Source of the DNA: an uncultured Lachnobacterium sp. | GTDB taxonomy: Bacteria > Bacillota > Clostridia > Lachnospirales > Lachnospiraceae | Length of the DNA: 62,421 bases | Assembly (NCBI GenBank): GCA_937889225.1 | Contig: CALAST010000014.1 | Span: forward strand, 1 to 62,421 | Direction: 5' to 3' | Part shown: positions 8,641-17,015 of the stretch, piece after piece | Layout: each line of letters opens with the position of its first letter | Position numbering within the stretch: the stretch's first letter is position 1 | The notes under the pieces: model-generated | What the model was told of the DNA's origin: nothing | Database searches by the model: none | What the model saw: only the letters and a program-made list of their open reading frames with translations | Position numbers and translations under genes: made by a program

Positions 8641-9636
8641 ATGAAAAAACACAAAAATTTACGAGAACGACTTTTTATGTTTCTTGGAATGTCAATGTCA
8701 ACACTACTTATTTTAGTTACAATGCTGGCTTTACCAACTATCATTCCTGCAATATCGCAAAACATAGAAAAAAATACAGAATCTACATCTGAGACAGATA
8801 ACTTAATAACAAAATTAACGGAAACTGAGACAAATATCAACTCAGAATCAGAAAATATCATGCCGGAGTCAGAGAACATCGCTTCAAAAAAACTTTCTTA
8901 TGTTGAACAATGTGAACTGCCTTACGTAGCACCACCGGAAAAACGAGATGCCGAAGAAGCTTTAGAAACTATCAAAGAACTCTCTCCTTATTATCCGGGT
9001 ATGTATATCGTTTATCAAAATGCCGACCAATACCCTGATGAAGTTTTAAAATCGCTTGCAAGCAATCCTGAGATGCTTGATTACTGTATTGACTTCCTCA
9101 ATTCGGATGGAAGTGTTACAGGTGGCATTACGGAAGATGAAAAACCGGAAGACCATCCACTCTTTTTACAATGGGATAAACGATGGGGATATATGCCGTA
9201 TGGCTCTGTAAGCACCGTAGCTGCCTCCGGCTGTGGACCTTCCTGTCTTTCGATGGTTGTCTATTATTTAACCGGAGATACATCAGCTACAGTCGACGAT
9301 GCGGCTTCTTATAGTCTGGAACAAGGTTACTATGTAGAAGGTGTAGGGACTGCTTGGGCATTGTTGGATACATATCCTACCCTTTACGGATTGAAAGTAA
9401 AACATCCGTCTTTGAGTGAAGAAAATTTAAAAAATCACTTAGATAAAGGAAATTATCTGATTTGTTCCATGCGACCGGGGGATTTTACTTCCGAAGGGCA
9501 TTTTCTTGTAATTTATGACTATGATGAAAATGGCTTTAAAATAAATGACCCAAAATGCGTTTACCGCAGCAGACTAAGCTGGAGTTATGAGCAAATTAAG
9601 GACGATATTAAGCGAATTTGGTCGATTGGAAAGTAA
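8641..9636 (+). CDS. Membrane-anchored C39-like cysteine peptidase domain protein
   Basis: A 331-residue protein with a basic N-terminus and one hydrophobic segment (about 12-38, signal or anchor). A Ser/Thr/Glu-rich linker follows, then a C-terminal papain-like C39-type domain (about 170-331). The likely nucleophile is Cys in ASGCGPSCLSMV, and the likely His is in SEGHFLVIYDY, followed by INDP. The domain probably faces outside. I take the ATG at 8641, which has an AGGAG site at ideal distance, rather than a TTG one codon earlier. A paralogue lies at 42293-43312. No peptide precursor or ABC exporter is adjacent, so a bacteriocin-leader role is unsupported. Confidence 0.78.
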   Translation: MKKHKNLRERLFMFLGMSMSTLLILVTMLALPTIIPAISQNIEKNTESTSETDNLITKLTETETNINSESENIMPESENIASKKLSYVEQCELPYVAPPEKRDAEEALETIKELSPYYPGMYIVYQNADQYPDEVLKSLASNPEMLDYCIDFLNSDGSVTGGITEDEKPEDHPLFLQWDKRWGYMPYGSVSTVAASGCGPSCLSMVVYYLTGDTSATVDDAASYSLEQGYYVEGVGTAWALLDTYPTLYGLKVKHPSLSEENLKNHLDKGNYLICSMRPGDFTSEGHFLVIYDYDENGFKINDPKCVYRSRLSWSYEQIKDDIKRIWSIGK

Positions 9637-9648
9637 ATGGGGCTATAA

Positions 9649-9694
9649 AAAAGACAACTGTTTCCTGCATAGTTCCAAGAATCAGTTGTCTTTT
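9649..9694 (+). terminator. Rho-independent terminator after the C39-like gene
   Basis: AAAAGACAACTG (9649-9660) pairs with CAGTTGTCTTTT (9683-9694), giving a 12-bp stem with a T-rich tail. It starts 12 bp after the stop at 9636. Because A-rich sequence precedes it, it may also stop transcripts from the other side. Confidence 0.75.
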
Positions 9695-9885
9695 CTTACG
9701 TTTTTTATCAAATAATAAGTTTTGCAAAACATAAATTTTTGACCCAAATAAATTTTGAGAATAATAATGCTCACAAATAGCTTTTACTTGCATTTTTCCA
9801 TTGCGAATCTCATACATTTCCTTTCCATCAATTCTTCCACGCAAGCACATAATTACAATCCAATTTTTCTCAATTAGTGCTTCAC

Positions 9886-9994
9886 ACACTTAAAGTGGGG
9901 ACTTTCTTGATTTAATTCAAGCGGACTTTCGCAATCCACTTCGCTACTTGCTCATAACCGAATAACTGCTATTACAGTTTGATTCGGTTAAAAT
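9886..9994. repeat. Cluster of three short interspersed repeat units
   Basis: Three repeat types seen elsewhere in the window sit head to tail. They are a CTTAAAGTGGGGACTTTC unit (about 9892-9910), a GCGGACTTTCGCAATCC unit ending CTACTTGCTCATAACCG (9919-9960), and an inverted AACCGAAT/ATTCGGTT unit (9955-9992). The last two form the 3' end of the phosphatase gene ending at 9944. Related copies are at 14763-15003, 47320-47391, 53586-53633 and 57839-57876. Confidence 0.6.
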
Positions 9995-10789
9995 CGTATG
10001 CATTTCCCTAACATCCTTTAAAATAATATCCGGTTTTATTGCAGATTCCTCTACCGTCTGCATGGTAGATTCTCCGGACAATACCAACACCGCCGTAACC
10101 CCTGCATTTACACCACATGTAATATCCGTATAAACACGGTCACCAATTATAACGGTTTCTTCTTTTCCATATCCGTATTTCTCCATTGCCGCCAATGCTA
10201 CTTGTGCTTCCGGTTTTCCCATAACTTTTGGCATTCTTCCTGTGGCATTGCACAATGCCTGTGCAATTGAACCACAATCCGGAACAGAACCAAACGACCT
10301 TGGACATACAAAATCAGGATTAGTTGCAATATACGAAATATCCGGTTTTGTTAAAAGTAAACGACTTGCATCTTCTAATTTTTGAAAGGTAAGCTCTGTA
10401 TCAAATGCAATTAAAAGGCATGTAATGTCATCTTCATATTCTGTTGTTACAGGAAGATGATATTCCTCTTTTAATGCACTTACAAGTGCTTTTGTTCCAA
10501 ATACATAAATTTTTCCCTCTTTATGATGTTTCTGCAAATACATCCCCGTTACATTTACGGAAGTCATAAAATCATCTTTTGTTGCAGTAATTCCCATTTT
10601 TTTCAAACGTTCTATGTATCCGTCTACATTTCTGGAAGAATTATTTGTAACAAAAACTGCCTTTCCCCCAATTTGTTTAATATAATCTAACATATCTAAT
10701 GTGCCATCAAAAATTTCACCATCTAAATAAATCGTTCCATCCATATCAAATAGAAATAATTTCTTCTTTTTCAGTATTTCTGCTATCAT
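9944..10789 (-). CDS. HAD-IIA family sugar phosphatase (NagD-like)
   Basis: A 281-residue haloacid-dehalogenase phosphatase of the NagD/4-nitrophenylphosphatase group, likely cytosolic and acting on small phosphorylated metabolites. Motif I is FLFDMDGTIYLDG, motif II VFVTNNSSR, and motifs III/IV are GKPEAQVALAAM and VIIGDRVYTDI. The mobile cap lies between motifs II and III, as in subclass IIA. The last 14 residues (ending NSSYSVMSK) are encoded by the interspersed repeat at 9944-9992, so the natural C-terminus was probably replaced. It does not appear to share an operon. Confidence 0.88.
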   Translation of the reverse strand: MIAEILKKKKLFLFDMDGTIYLDGEIFDGTLDMLDYIKQIGGKAVFVTNNSSRNVDGYIERLKKMGITATKDDFMTSVNVTGMYLQKHHKEGKIYVFGTKALVSALKEEYHLPVTTEYEDDITCLLIAFDTELTFQKLEDASRLLLTKPDISYIATNPDFVCPRSFGSVPDCGSIAQALCNATGRMPKVMGKPEAQVALAAMEKYGYGKEETVIIGDRVYTDITCGVNAGVTAVLVLSGESTMQTVEESAIKPDIILKDVREMHTILTESNCNSSYSVMSK

Positions 10790-10920
10790 TGTATATCCTC
10801 ACTAATTAATTATCCTATAATAGATGAACAAAAAAGTTATCCATCTCTTAATGCTTCACATTCGAAATACGAAACTTTTCGCAATGATTGCGTTGCTTGC
10901 ATTTACTGATTGCTTACTCA

Positions 10921-11373
10921 TTATTTTACCACTACTATGCCATCTTCTTGTATCGTAATCGTCATACCATCCTTTACATATGCAAGGAATTCTTCTCCCA
11001 AAGAATCAATCACCGGCATTTTCGTTTCTGCACCTTCTAACCATACATCTGCAAGAATTACTCCCGCACCTGCAAGAGAGTCAATTGGTTTGGAAAACAG
11101 CATACATGCCGGCTGTCTTCCCATGGAACATGCACAATAAAGAACCATGCCCCCTGTTGTAGAACCAATTGTCTGAGGTAAGCAAAGTGCTTTGCCTGCC
11201 ATCTGTTTTCCATAAAGGTCTGCATTGTTTTGGTCGCCACAAGTTGCTTTTTTATCCCCAAACTGCAATGCTTTTTGAAAAGAAGCAAGCGTATTGAGAC
11301 CTCCATGCGATACTAATGCTTCTGCTGTCACTTGCCCTGGGGCAACTACTCTGCCTTTAAATTGTTTCATCAT
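10921..11373 (-). CDS. Aconitase X small (swivel, DUF126) subunit
   Basis: A 150-residue swivel subunit of the split aconitase X type. Motifs include the N-terminal GRVVAPGQVTAEALVSHGG and the substrate-loop sequence LPQTIGSTTGGMVLY (about 76-90). Its ATG overlaps the stop of the large subunit by one base (TAATG), so the two are translationally coupled. An AGGGGG site lies in the end of the upstream gene. Characterised AcnX enzymes are cis-3-hydroxy-L-proline dehydratase (bacteria) and mevalonate-5-phosphate dehydratase (archaea). Which substrate applies here is open. Confidence 0.85.
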   Translation of the reverse strand: MMKQFKGRVVAPGQVTAEALVSHGGLNTLASFQKALQFGDKKATCGDQNNADLYGKQMAGKALCLPQTIGSTTGGMVLYCACSMGRQPACMLFSKPIDSLAGAGVILADVWLEGAETKMPVIDSLGEEFLAYVKDGMTITIQEDGIVVVK

Positions 11374-12662
11374 TAATTGCCCCCTTTCTTTTGTCCTGTA
11401 ATTTGTCTTAAAATCTGACTATCGGTATAATAACGTGCTGTTGTATAAGTACGCAGCTTATTTGATGATGTAATAACGGGCATCGGTCCACAAAGCGGGT
11501 TATTCATATACATAAGCGGACAAATATAAGAAACGATAACGCCTGTTGCTTTCAAACGAGCTGCATATGGAGTTTTTTCAAATTTCGCAATCACAGCAGG
11601 GGCTGCGGTAAATACGGTAGGAATCACAACTTTTTTATTTCCTGAGATTTTTAAACCTTTTTCTATTTTTACCGTCCAACTTTTCAGTTGTTCCAAACTC
11701 ATATGCGGGCAACCCATAAAACAAAGTTTTGGCGTTGCATCTTTTTTCTTCCACATAATCGGATAGCTTTTATAAACACGCTTTAATTCTTCGTCATCAA
11801 TCACATATACGTTTGGATTTTCTGTGATAATAGATTCTCCTTGTTCTTTTGCTTCCGGTGTTAAGTTTTCGATATGATAAAGTCCTACTGCACCATTCGA
11901 AGCTGTAGCTGCACCAAAATCTTTTAAATAGGTACAAGCTGCTTCATCTAACTCTGTTCCAATCCACTTATCTAATCCTTTAATATAAGGTACATCTTCC
12001 ATTACCTTCATGCCAATCGCAGAACCAAGAAGCTGGGCTTCCGGTTTCTTTTTTGTTTTTACTTCTACAATCCATGTCGCTTTTCTGCCTTCTTCTGTTA
12101 CCAATCCAAAATATGGTACATATCCTACAATTGACTGCATAATGTCAATAATGCCGGAATTGCGATTACATTTTGCACCCAAAACGGAATTTGCATAAAC
12201 AACTGCGGAAGACTCTGCCCAACTTAGCACTTCGCCTTTGTTGGGCTTGTTTCCGACCTCGTCCATATATGCAGTACAAGTAAATGCATCTTTACTTAAA
12301 AGTCCAAGCTGTTCTAACTGTCCTTCGTAAAATTCCTGTTTGGAATACATAAACTTTTTAAAAATAACATTCTGTAAAAAATTCTTTGGCACATTTGGGT
12401 CACATGGTCTTGGATCCATCGAAAATTTCTGCTGTGAAATCGCACCTTCGGCAATTAATTTATCCATCAAATCATACACAGGACCTAATGCTTTTAATCC
12501 AAAAGAGGTAACCAAATGTGTATACTTGCTTGTAATGGGAATTAATTTCTCTGCTCCGAAAAGCTCGCCATAGCGAACAACGGACTCCATTACTTTTGCC
12601 ATTGTTTCGCCTTTTTCTCCATTTAAAATGGCTTGTTGTTCTTCTGTTAAATACATACGCAC
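11373..12662 (-). CDS. Aconitase X catalytic (DUF521) large subunit
   Basis: A 429-residue catalytic subunit of an AcnX-type dehydratase. Family landmarks are AVVYANSVLGAKCNRNSG (about 153-170), LCFMGCPHMSLEQL (313-326) and SYICPLMY (378-385). Cys165, Cys318 and Cys381 are the candidate iron-sulfur ligands. The usual GARTNREGG motif reads GAKCNRNSG here. The gene sits 6 bp after the flavin reductase and overlaps the small subunit, forming a three-gene operon. That pairing suggests dehydration followed by reduction of the resulting C=C or C=N bond. This is inference; no substrate is proven. Confidence 0.88.
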   Translation of the reverse strand: MRMYLTEEQQAILNGEKGETMAKVMESVVRYGELFGAEKLIPITSKYTHLVTSFGLKALGPVYDLMDKLIAEGAISQQKFSMDPRPCDPNVPKNFLQNVIFKKFMYSKQEFYEGQLEQLGLLSKDAFTCTAYMDEVGNKPNKGEVLSWAESSAVVYANSVLGAKCNRNSGIIDIMQSIVGYVPYFGLVTEEGRKATWIVEVKTKKKPEAQLLGSAIGMKVMEDVPYIKGLDKWIGTELDEAACTYLKDFGAATASNGAVGLYHIENLTPEAKEQGESIITENPNVYVIDDEELKRVYKSYPIMWKKKDATPKLCFMGCPHMSLEQLKSWTVKIEKGLKISGNKKVVIPTVFTAAPAVIAKFEKTPYAARLKATGVIVSYICPLMYMNNPLCGPMPVITSSNKLRTYTTARYYTDSQILRQITGQKKGGN

Positions 12663-12668
12663 TTCTCC

Positions 12669-14741
12669 TTACAACTTCATACAAACATCCCACGCATTCC
12701 AGATAACAGTACGGAGATTTCCAACTTTCTTCGCATCTCCGATAATATGTACATGCTTTTCTTTTTCAAATGCAGGTGTTGGAATATAACCTACGGAAAC
12801 AATCACACTATCTGCTTTGATACGTTTCTTTTTGCCTGATTTATCTGTAAAAATAACACCTTCCTCACGGATTTCATTTACAGTTGCTTCCAAACATACC
12901 GGAACATTATTTGCTTTAAAGAAATCACGTAAATAACTTGCATTTGCAAGCGGTACTTTATCGGCTACAATCAAATCATTTTTTGCTTCGATAATAATTG
13001 GTTTCTTTCCGTCTAAATAAAGTTCGTATGCAATTTCACAGCCTGTCAAACCGCCACCGATAACCACAACTTTGTTACCGATATGACTTTTATCGCTCAG
13101 TAAAAAGTCTACGGCTTCGATTGCTCGTTCTGCCCCCGGAATTGGAAGTTTTCTGGCTTTTGCACCGGTTGCAACAATAATCTCATCTGCATGAAGTTCT
13201 TCAAGACTCTTTACTTCTGTATTCAATTTTATTTTAATCGGATATCGCTTAATTTCTCTTTCATACCATGCAATCAGCATTTTATCTTTTTCTTTATAGG
13301 AAGGTGTTGCTGCCGCAATAAAGATACCACCTAAACGGTCACTCTTTTCATATAATGTAACCATATGTCCACGCTTTGCACAAAGGATTGCCGCTTCCAT
13401 GCCGCCTATACCGCCACCAATAACCGCAATTGTCTTTGTTTTCTTAGCCGGCTGGATTTTATATTTATTAGACTGCATCACACGAGGGTCAAGGGCACAT
13501 CTTGCAATGTGGCTTACATCATAAATCGATTGCTGATTTGCCACACCTTTGTAAGATGCCATATTGAAACATGCATTGTGACAACAAATACATGGACGGA
13601 TATCCTCCACACGACCTTCTAACATTTTTGTAACCCACTTTGAGTCCGCAAGAAACTGACGGGCAACACCCATAGCATCTATCAGACCATCCTCAATCGC
13701 TTTTGCACCAACTTCCGGTTCCATACGACCTGCACAAACTACCGGAATATCTACAAATTTCTTAATATGTGCCACATCTTCCAGATTGCAGTTTAAAGGC
13801 ATATACATTGGTGGATGTGACCAATACCACGAATCATATGTACCATTATCGGCATTCAGCATATCATAACCTGCATCTTGTAAATATTTCGCCGCTTTTT
13901 CGGATTCCTCCATATCACGACCAACTTCCGTAAATATTTCTCCCGGAACTGCACCTTCACAAAATCCTTTCATCTTGGAAGTTACGGAATAACGAAGGGA
14001 TACCGGATAATTTTCACCACATTCTGCTTTGATTGCTTTTACAATTTCTACCGGAAAACGATACCGATTTTCAAAAGAACCACCATATTCATCTGTACGT
14101 TTATTCGTATATTCCATCGTAAACTGGTCCAATAAATATCCTTCATGGACTGCATGGACTTCAATTCCATCTACGCCCGCTTCCTGACATAATTTTGCTG
14201 TTTTTGCAAATGCTTCTACAATTTCTTTTATTTCTTCTTTTGTAATCGCACGCGTTGTCATATGTTCCGCCCAACGGGAAGGTAATTCACTTGGACTTGC
14301 ACTTTCGTAAGGAATATCAATAATCGGTTTAATCAATGTTTTAATGACAGGAAGATTATGCAATGGAACAAGCGGTGTCGGAATTGCCCAGGAACGTCCC
14401 ATACCTGCAGTAATCTGAATAAACAGCTTTGCCCCTGTTTTATGAATTTCTTTCATAAATTCTTTTAATTCCACAAACATTTTTTCATTCTGCCAAAGCC
14501 ATTGCCCCATATAGGTACTTTTGATTGGTGCAATACCGGTAATGATAAGACCTACATTATTTCTTGCTTTATCCAGAAAGAACTTTGCCGCCTCTTTGTC
14601 AAAATGATTACCTGTAAACTCCATCCAACCAAACAAAGATGTTCCGCCCATTGGGCATAAAACAATTCGATTCTTGATTTCTACGTCACGAATTTTCCAT
14701 GGTGTGAATAAGGCATCGTATTTTGAGTCTAAATTTTTCAT
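12669..14741 (-). CDS. NADH:flavin oxidoreductase / 2,4-dienoyl-CoA reductase-like (Old Yellow Enzyme plus FAD domain)
   Basis: A 690-residue enzyme with three parts. The first is an FMN-binding TIM barrel (about 1-370: LFTPWKIRDVEIKNRIV near the start, GVDGIEVHAVHEGYLLDQF). The second is a 4Fe-4S cluster region (PCICCHNACFNM). The third holds FAD and NAD(P) Rossmann folds (TIAVIGGGIGGMEAAILCAK and VVVIGGGLTGCEIAYEL). This is the architecture of bacterial 2,4-dienoyl-CoA reductase FadH, trimethylamine dehydrogenase and the bile-acid enzymes BaiCD/BaiH. An AAAGGAG site precedes the ATG. It is first in an operon with both aconitase X subunits, which suggests it reduces their dehydration product. 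Confidence 0.88.
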   Translation of the reverse strand: MKNLDSKYDALFTPWKIRDVEIKNRIVLCPMGGTSLFGWMEFTGNHFDKEAAKFFLDKARNNVGLIITGIAPIKSTYMGQWLWQNEKMFVELKEFMKEIHKTGAKLFIQITAGMGRSWAIPTPLVPLHNLPVIKTLIKPIIDIPYESASPSELPSRWAEHMTTRAITKEEIKEIVEAFAKTAKLCQEAGVDGIEVHAVHEGYLLDQFTMEYTNKRTDEYGGSFENRYRFPVEIVKAIKAECGENYPVSLRYSVTSKMKGFCEGAVPGEIFTEVGRDMEESEKAAKYLQDAGYDMLNADNGTYDSWYWSHPPMYMPLNCNLEDVAHIKKFVDIPVVCAGRMEPEVGAKAIEDGLIDAMGVARQFLADSKWVTKMLEGRVEDIRPCICCHNACFNMASYKGVANQQSIYDVSHIARCALDPRVMQSNKYKIQPAKKTKTIAVIGGGIGGMEAAILCAKRGHMVTLYEKSDRLGGIFIAAATPSYKEKDKMLIAWYEREIKRYPIKIKLNTEVKSLEELHADEIIVATGAKARKLPIPGAERAIEAVDFLLSDKSHIGNKVVVIGGGLTGCEIAYELYLDGKKPIIIEAKNDLIVADKVPLANASYLRDFFKANNVPVCLEATVNEIREEGVIFTDKSGKKKRIKADSVIVSVGYIPTPAFEKEKHVHIIGDAKKVGNLRTVIWNAWDVCMKL

Positions 14742-14762
14742 GTGTATCTCTCCTTTCTGTGT

Positions 14763-15003
14763 AAAGCGGACACTCGTAATCCGCTTTTGCTACTTGCTCG
14801 TGAACGCAGGCACCTTCATTGCTTGTCTGCGTTCAAATATCTGCTTAATCATTCAGTTCACAAAGTGAACTAATTATTCTATATCATTATATCATTTTTT
14901 CATAACAGACTCAACAACTATCTTTTAATAGCTAGTGTAAAGTTAGTACTAAATAGAGTCATAATCAAATAGCTACTATCGTAGCTTGATTCGGTTAAAA
15001 TAA
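14763..15003. repeat. Intergenic interspersed repeats
   Basis: The 354-bp gap between purD and the reductase gene has no protein gene. It holds one full copy of the AAGCGGACACTCG repeat (14763-14836), which ends CTGCGTTCAA and folds on itself through ACGCAGGCA/TGTCTGCGT. It also holds one copy of the ATTCGGTTAAA repeat (14962-15003), with a TAGCTAC/GTAGCT hairpin. The near-identical partner of the first is at 47320-47391. Confidence 0.65.
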
Positions 15004-15005
15004 AA

Positions 15006-15059
15006 CCCCAAATACATCAGATTTCATCCAATATTTATGAAAAAATCTAATGCTTGGGG
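15006..15059 (-). terminator. Terminator after purD
   Basis: On the minus strand CCCCAAGCATTAGATTT pairs with AAATCTGATGTATTTGGGG with few mismatches, followed by TTTTATTTT. It begins about 35 bp after the purD stop and would end the purM-purN-purD transcript. Confidence 0.65.
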
Positions 15060-15095
15060 TATTATCAATACTTTTAATGTTTTACTCTAACACAA

Positions 15096-16370
15096 TTATG
15101 CTTCATCAATCGCTTTTCCAATATCGTGACGCATATATTTATTTGCAAACTGCACCCATTCCGTTGCGGCATATGCTTTTGCACGAGCATCTTTTAAATC
15201 TTCGCCGGTTGCTGTAATGCCAAGTACACGTCCGCCATTCGTTACAATTTTTCCGTTTTCATCAAATTTTGTTCCTGCGTGGAAACAGAAGTAATCGTCT
15301 TTTCCATCAAAATTTTCCAAACCGCTGATTGGAAGTCCTTTTTCATATGCAAGAGGATATCCGTCAGAAGCTAAGATAACACAAACATTTGCACGGTCTT
15401 CAAATTCTAATTGGATGCTGTCTAATGTTCCATCTACACATGCTTCCATTACATCAATGATGTCATTTTTCAAACGTGGAAGAACTACTTGTGCTTCCGG
15501 GTCACCAAAACGTGCATTGTATTCCAATACTTTTGGTCCGTCTTCCGTAATCATAAGACCAAAGAAAATAACGCCTGTAAATGGTCTGCCTTCTTTTGCC
15601 ATGGCATCTACGGTTGCCTGATAAATATGTGCTTTACAGAATGCATCTACTTCTTTGGTGTAGAACGGACTTGGAGAGAATGTTCCCATACCGCCTGTAT
15701 TTAAGCCTTCGTCACCATCTTTTGCACGTTTGTGGTCTTGTGCGGAAGACATAATCTGAATAGATTTTCCATCTGTAAAGGAAAGTACGGATACTTCACG
15801 ACCTGTCATAAATTCTTCTACTACCATTGTATTTCCGGCAGTTCCGAATTTTTTATCTTCCATAATTTCTTTTACGCCTGCTAATGCTTCTTCTAACGTA
15901 TTGCAAATCAGCACGCCTTTTCCAAGAGCAAGTCCGTCTGCTTTTAATACGATTGGCATTTTTGCAGTTTTTAAATATTCGATGGCTTTCTGTGGGTCAT
16001 CGAAATTTTCATAAGCAGCTGTTGGGATGTTATATTTCTTCATTAAATCCTTCGAAAATGCCTTAGAACCTTCTAAAATTGCTGCATTTTTTCTTGGTCC
16101 GAATACTTTTAAGCCTTCTGCCTCAAATGCATCTACCACACCACCTACTAACGGGTCATCCATTCCAATAATGGTAAAATCAATCGCATTTTCTTTTGCG
16201 AAAGCTACCAATTTATCAAATTCCATTGCACCGATGTTTACACATTCTGCTAAGGATGCAATTCCTGCGTTGCCCGGTGCACAATAAATTTTATCTACTC
16301 TTTTACTTTTTGCTACGGCTGTTGCAATAGCATGTTCACGTCCGCCGCTGCCTACGATAAGTACTTTCAT
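15096..16370 (-). CDS. purD: Phosphoribosylamine--glycine ligase
   Basis: A 424-residue ATP-grasp enzyme that joins glycine to phosphoribosylamine in step two of purine synthesis. The N-terminus VLIVGSGGREHAIA and the ATP-grasp part (VLKADGLALGKGV, EEFMTGREVSVLSF, EYNARFGDPEAQ) are intact, and the length is standard. It is last in a purM-purN-purD operon, 18 bp after purN. Confidence 0.97.
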   Translation of the reverse strand: MKVLIVGSGGREHAIATAVAKSKRVDKIYCAPGNAGIASLAECVNIGAMEFDKLVAFAKENAIDFTIIGMDDPLVGGVVDAFEAEGLKVFGPRKNAAILEGSKAFSKDLMKKYNIPTAAYENFDDPQKAIEYLKTAKMPIVLKADGLALGKGVLICNTLEEALAGVKEIMEDKKFGTAGNTMVVEEFMTGREVSVLSFTDGKSIQIMSSAQDHKRAKDGDEGLNTGGMGTFSPSPFYTKEVDAFCKAHIYQATVDAMAKEGRPFTGVIFFGLMITEDGPKVLEYNARFGDPEAQVVLPRLKNDIIDVMEACVDGTLDSIQLEFEDRANVCVILASDGYPLAYEKGLPISGLENFDGKDDYFCFHAGTKFDENGKIVTNGGRVLGITATGEDLKDARAKAYAATEWVQFANKYMRHDIGKAIDEA

Positions 16371-16388
16371 ATTTATTTTCCTTTCTTT

Positions 16389-17015
16389 CTACTCTGCAAT
16401 TACGACATGATTATCCACAACAGATACTTTGCCATTTGCAATCAAATCAATTGCTTTTGGCAAAATCACCCATTCTGCCTGTTCCATCACGCGTCGCTGT
16501 AATACTTCCGGTGTATCTCCTTGCTGTATTTCTACCGCTTTTTGTAAAATAATTGGACCTGTATCTGTGCCTTCATCTACAAAATGCACCGTTGCACCGG
16601 TTACTTTTACGCCACGGGCTAAGGCACCTTCGTGTACTTTCAGTCCATAATAGCCTGTTCCGCAGAAAGATGGAATCAAGGATGGATGCACATTGATAAT
16701 GCGGTTGCGGTATTTTGCAATCATTTCTTCCGGAATTACCACAAGGAAACCTGCCAAAACAACCAAATCCACTTCATACCCATCTAACTTTTCTAAAAAT
16801 GCCTGATTAAAAGCAGCTCTGTTTTCATAATCTTTTGGGGAGATAAAGATGCTTTCAATATTGTGCTTTTTTGCACGTTCTAATGCATATGCATTTTTAT
16901 TGTTGCTGATAACAACTTTGATTTCGGCATTGGTAATCACTTTATTTTCAATAGCATCGATAATTGCCTGTAAATTTGTACCGCCACCGGATACGCATAC
17001 TGCTATTTTTAGCAT
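16389..17015 (-). CDS. purN: Phosphoribosylglycinamide formyltransferase
   Basis: A 208-residue folate-dependent enzyme that formylates glycinamide ribonucleotide, step three of purine synthesis. SGGGTNLQAIIDAI binds phosphate. The catalytic region reads RIINVHPSLIPSF, and the Asp lies in VDEGTDTGPII. Its start overlaps the end of purM by 7 bp, so the genes are co-transcribed and probably translationally coupled. Confidence 0.97.
   Translation of the reverse strand: MLKIAVCVSGGGTNLQAIIDAIENKVITNAEIKVVISNNKNAYALERAKKHNIESIFISPKDYENRAAFNQAFLEKLDGYEVDLVVLAGFLVVIPEEMIAKYRNRIINVHPSLIPSFCGTGYYGLKVHEGALARGVKVTGATVHFVDEGTDTGPIILQKAVEIQQGDTPEVLQRRVMEQAEWVILPKAIDLIANGKVSVVDNHVVIAE

Noticed and set aside
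9608..9889. 93-codon minus-strand frame overlapping the end of the C39-like gene
   Set aside because: It runs through the terminator hairpin at 9649-9694, overlaps the 3' end of a well-supported gene, and lacks a clear ribosome binding site. I recognise no family.
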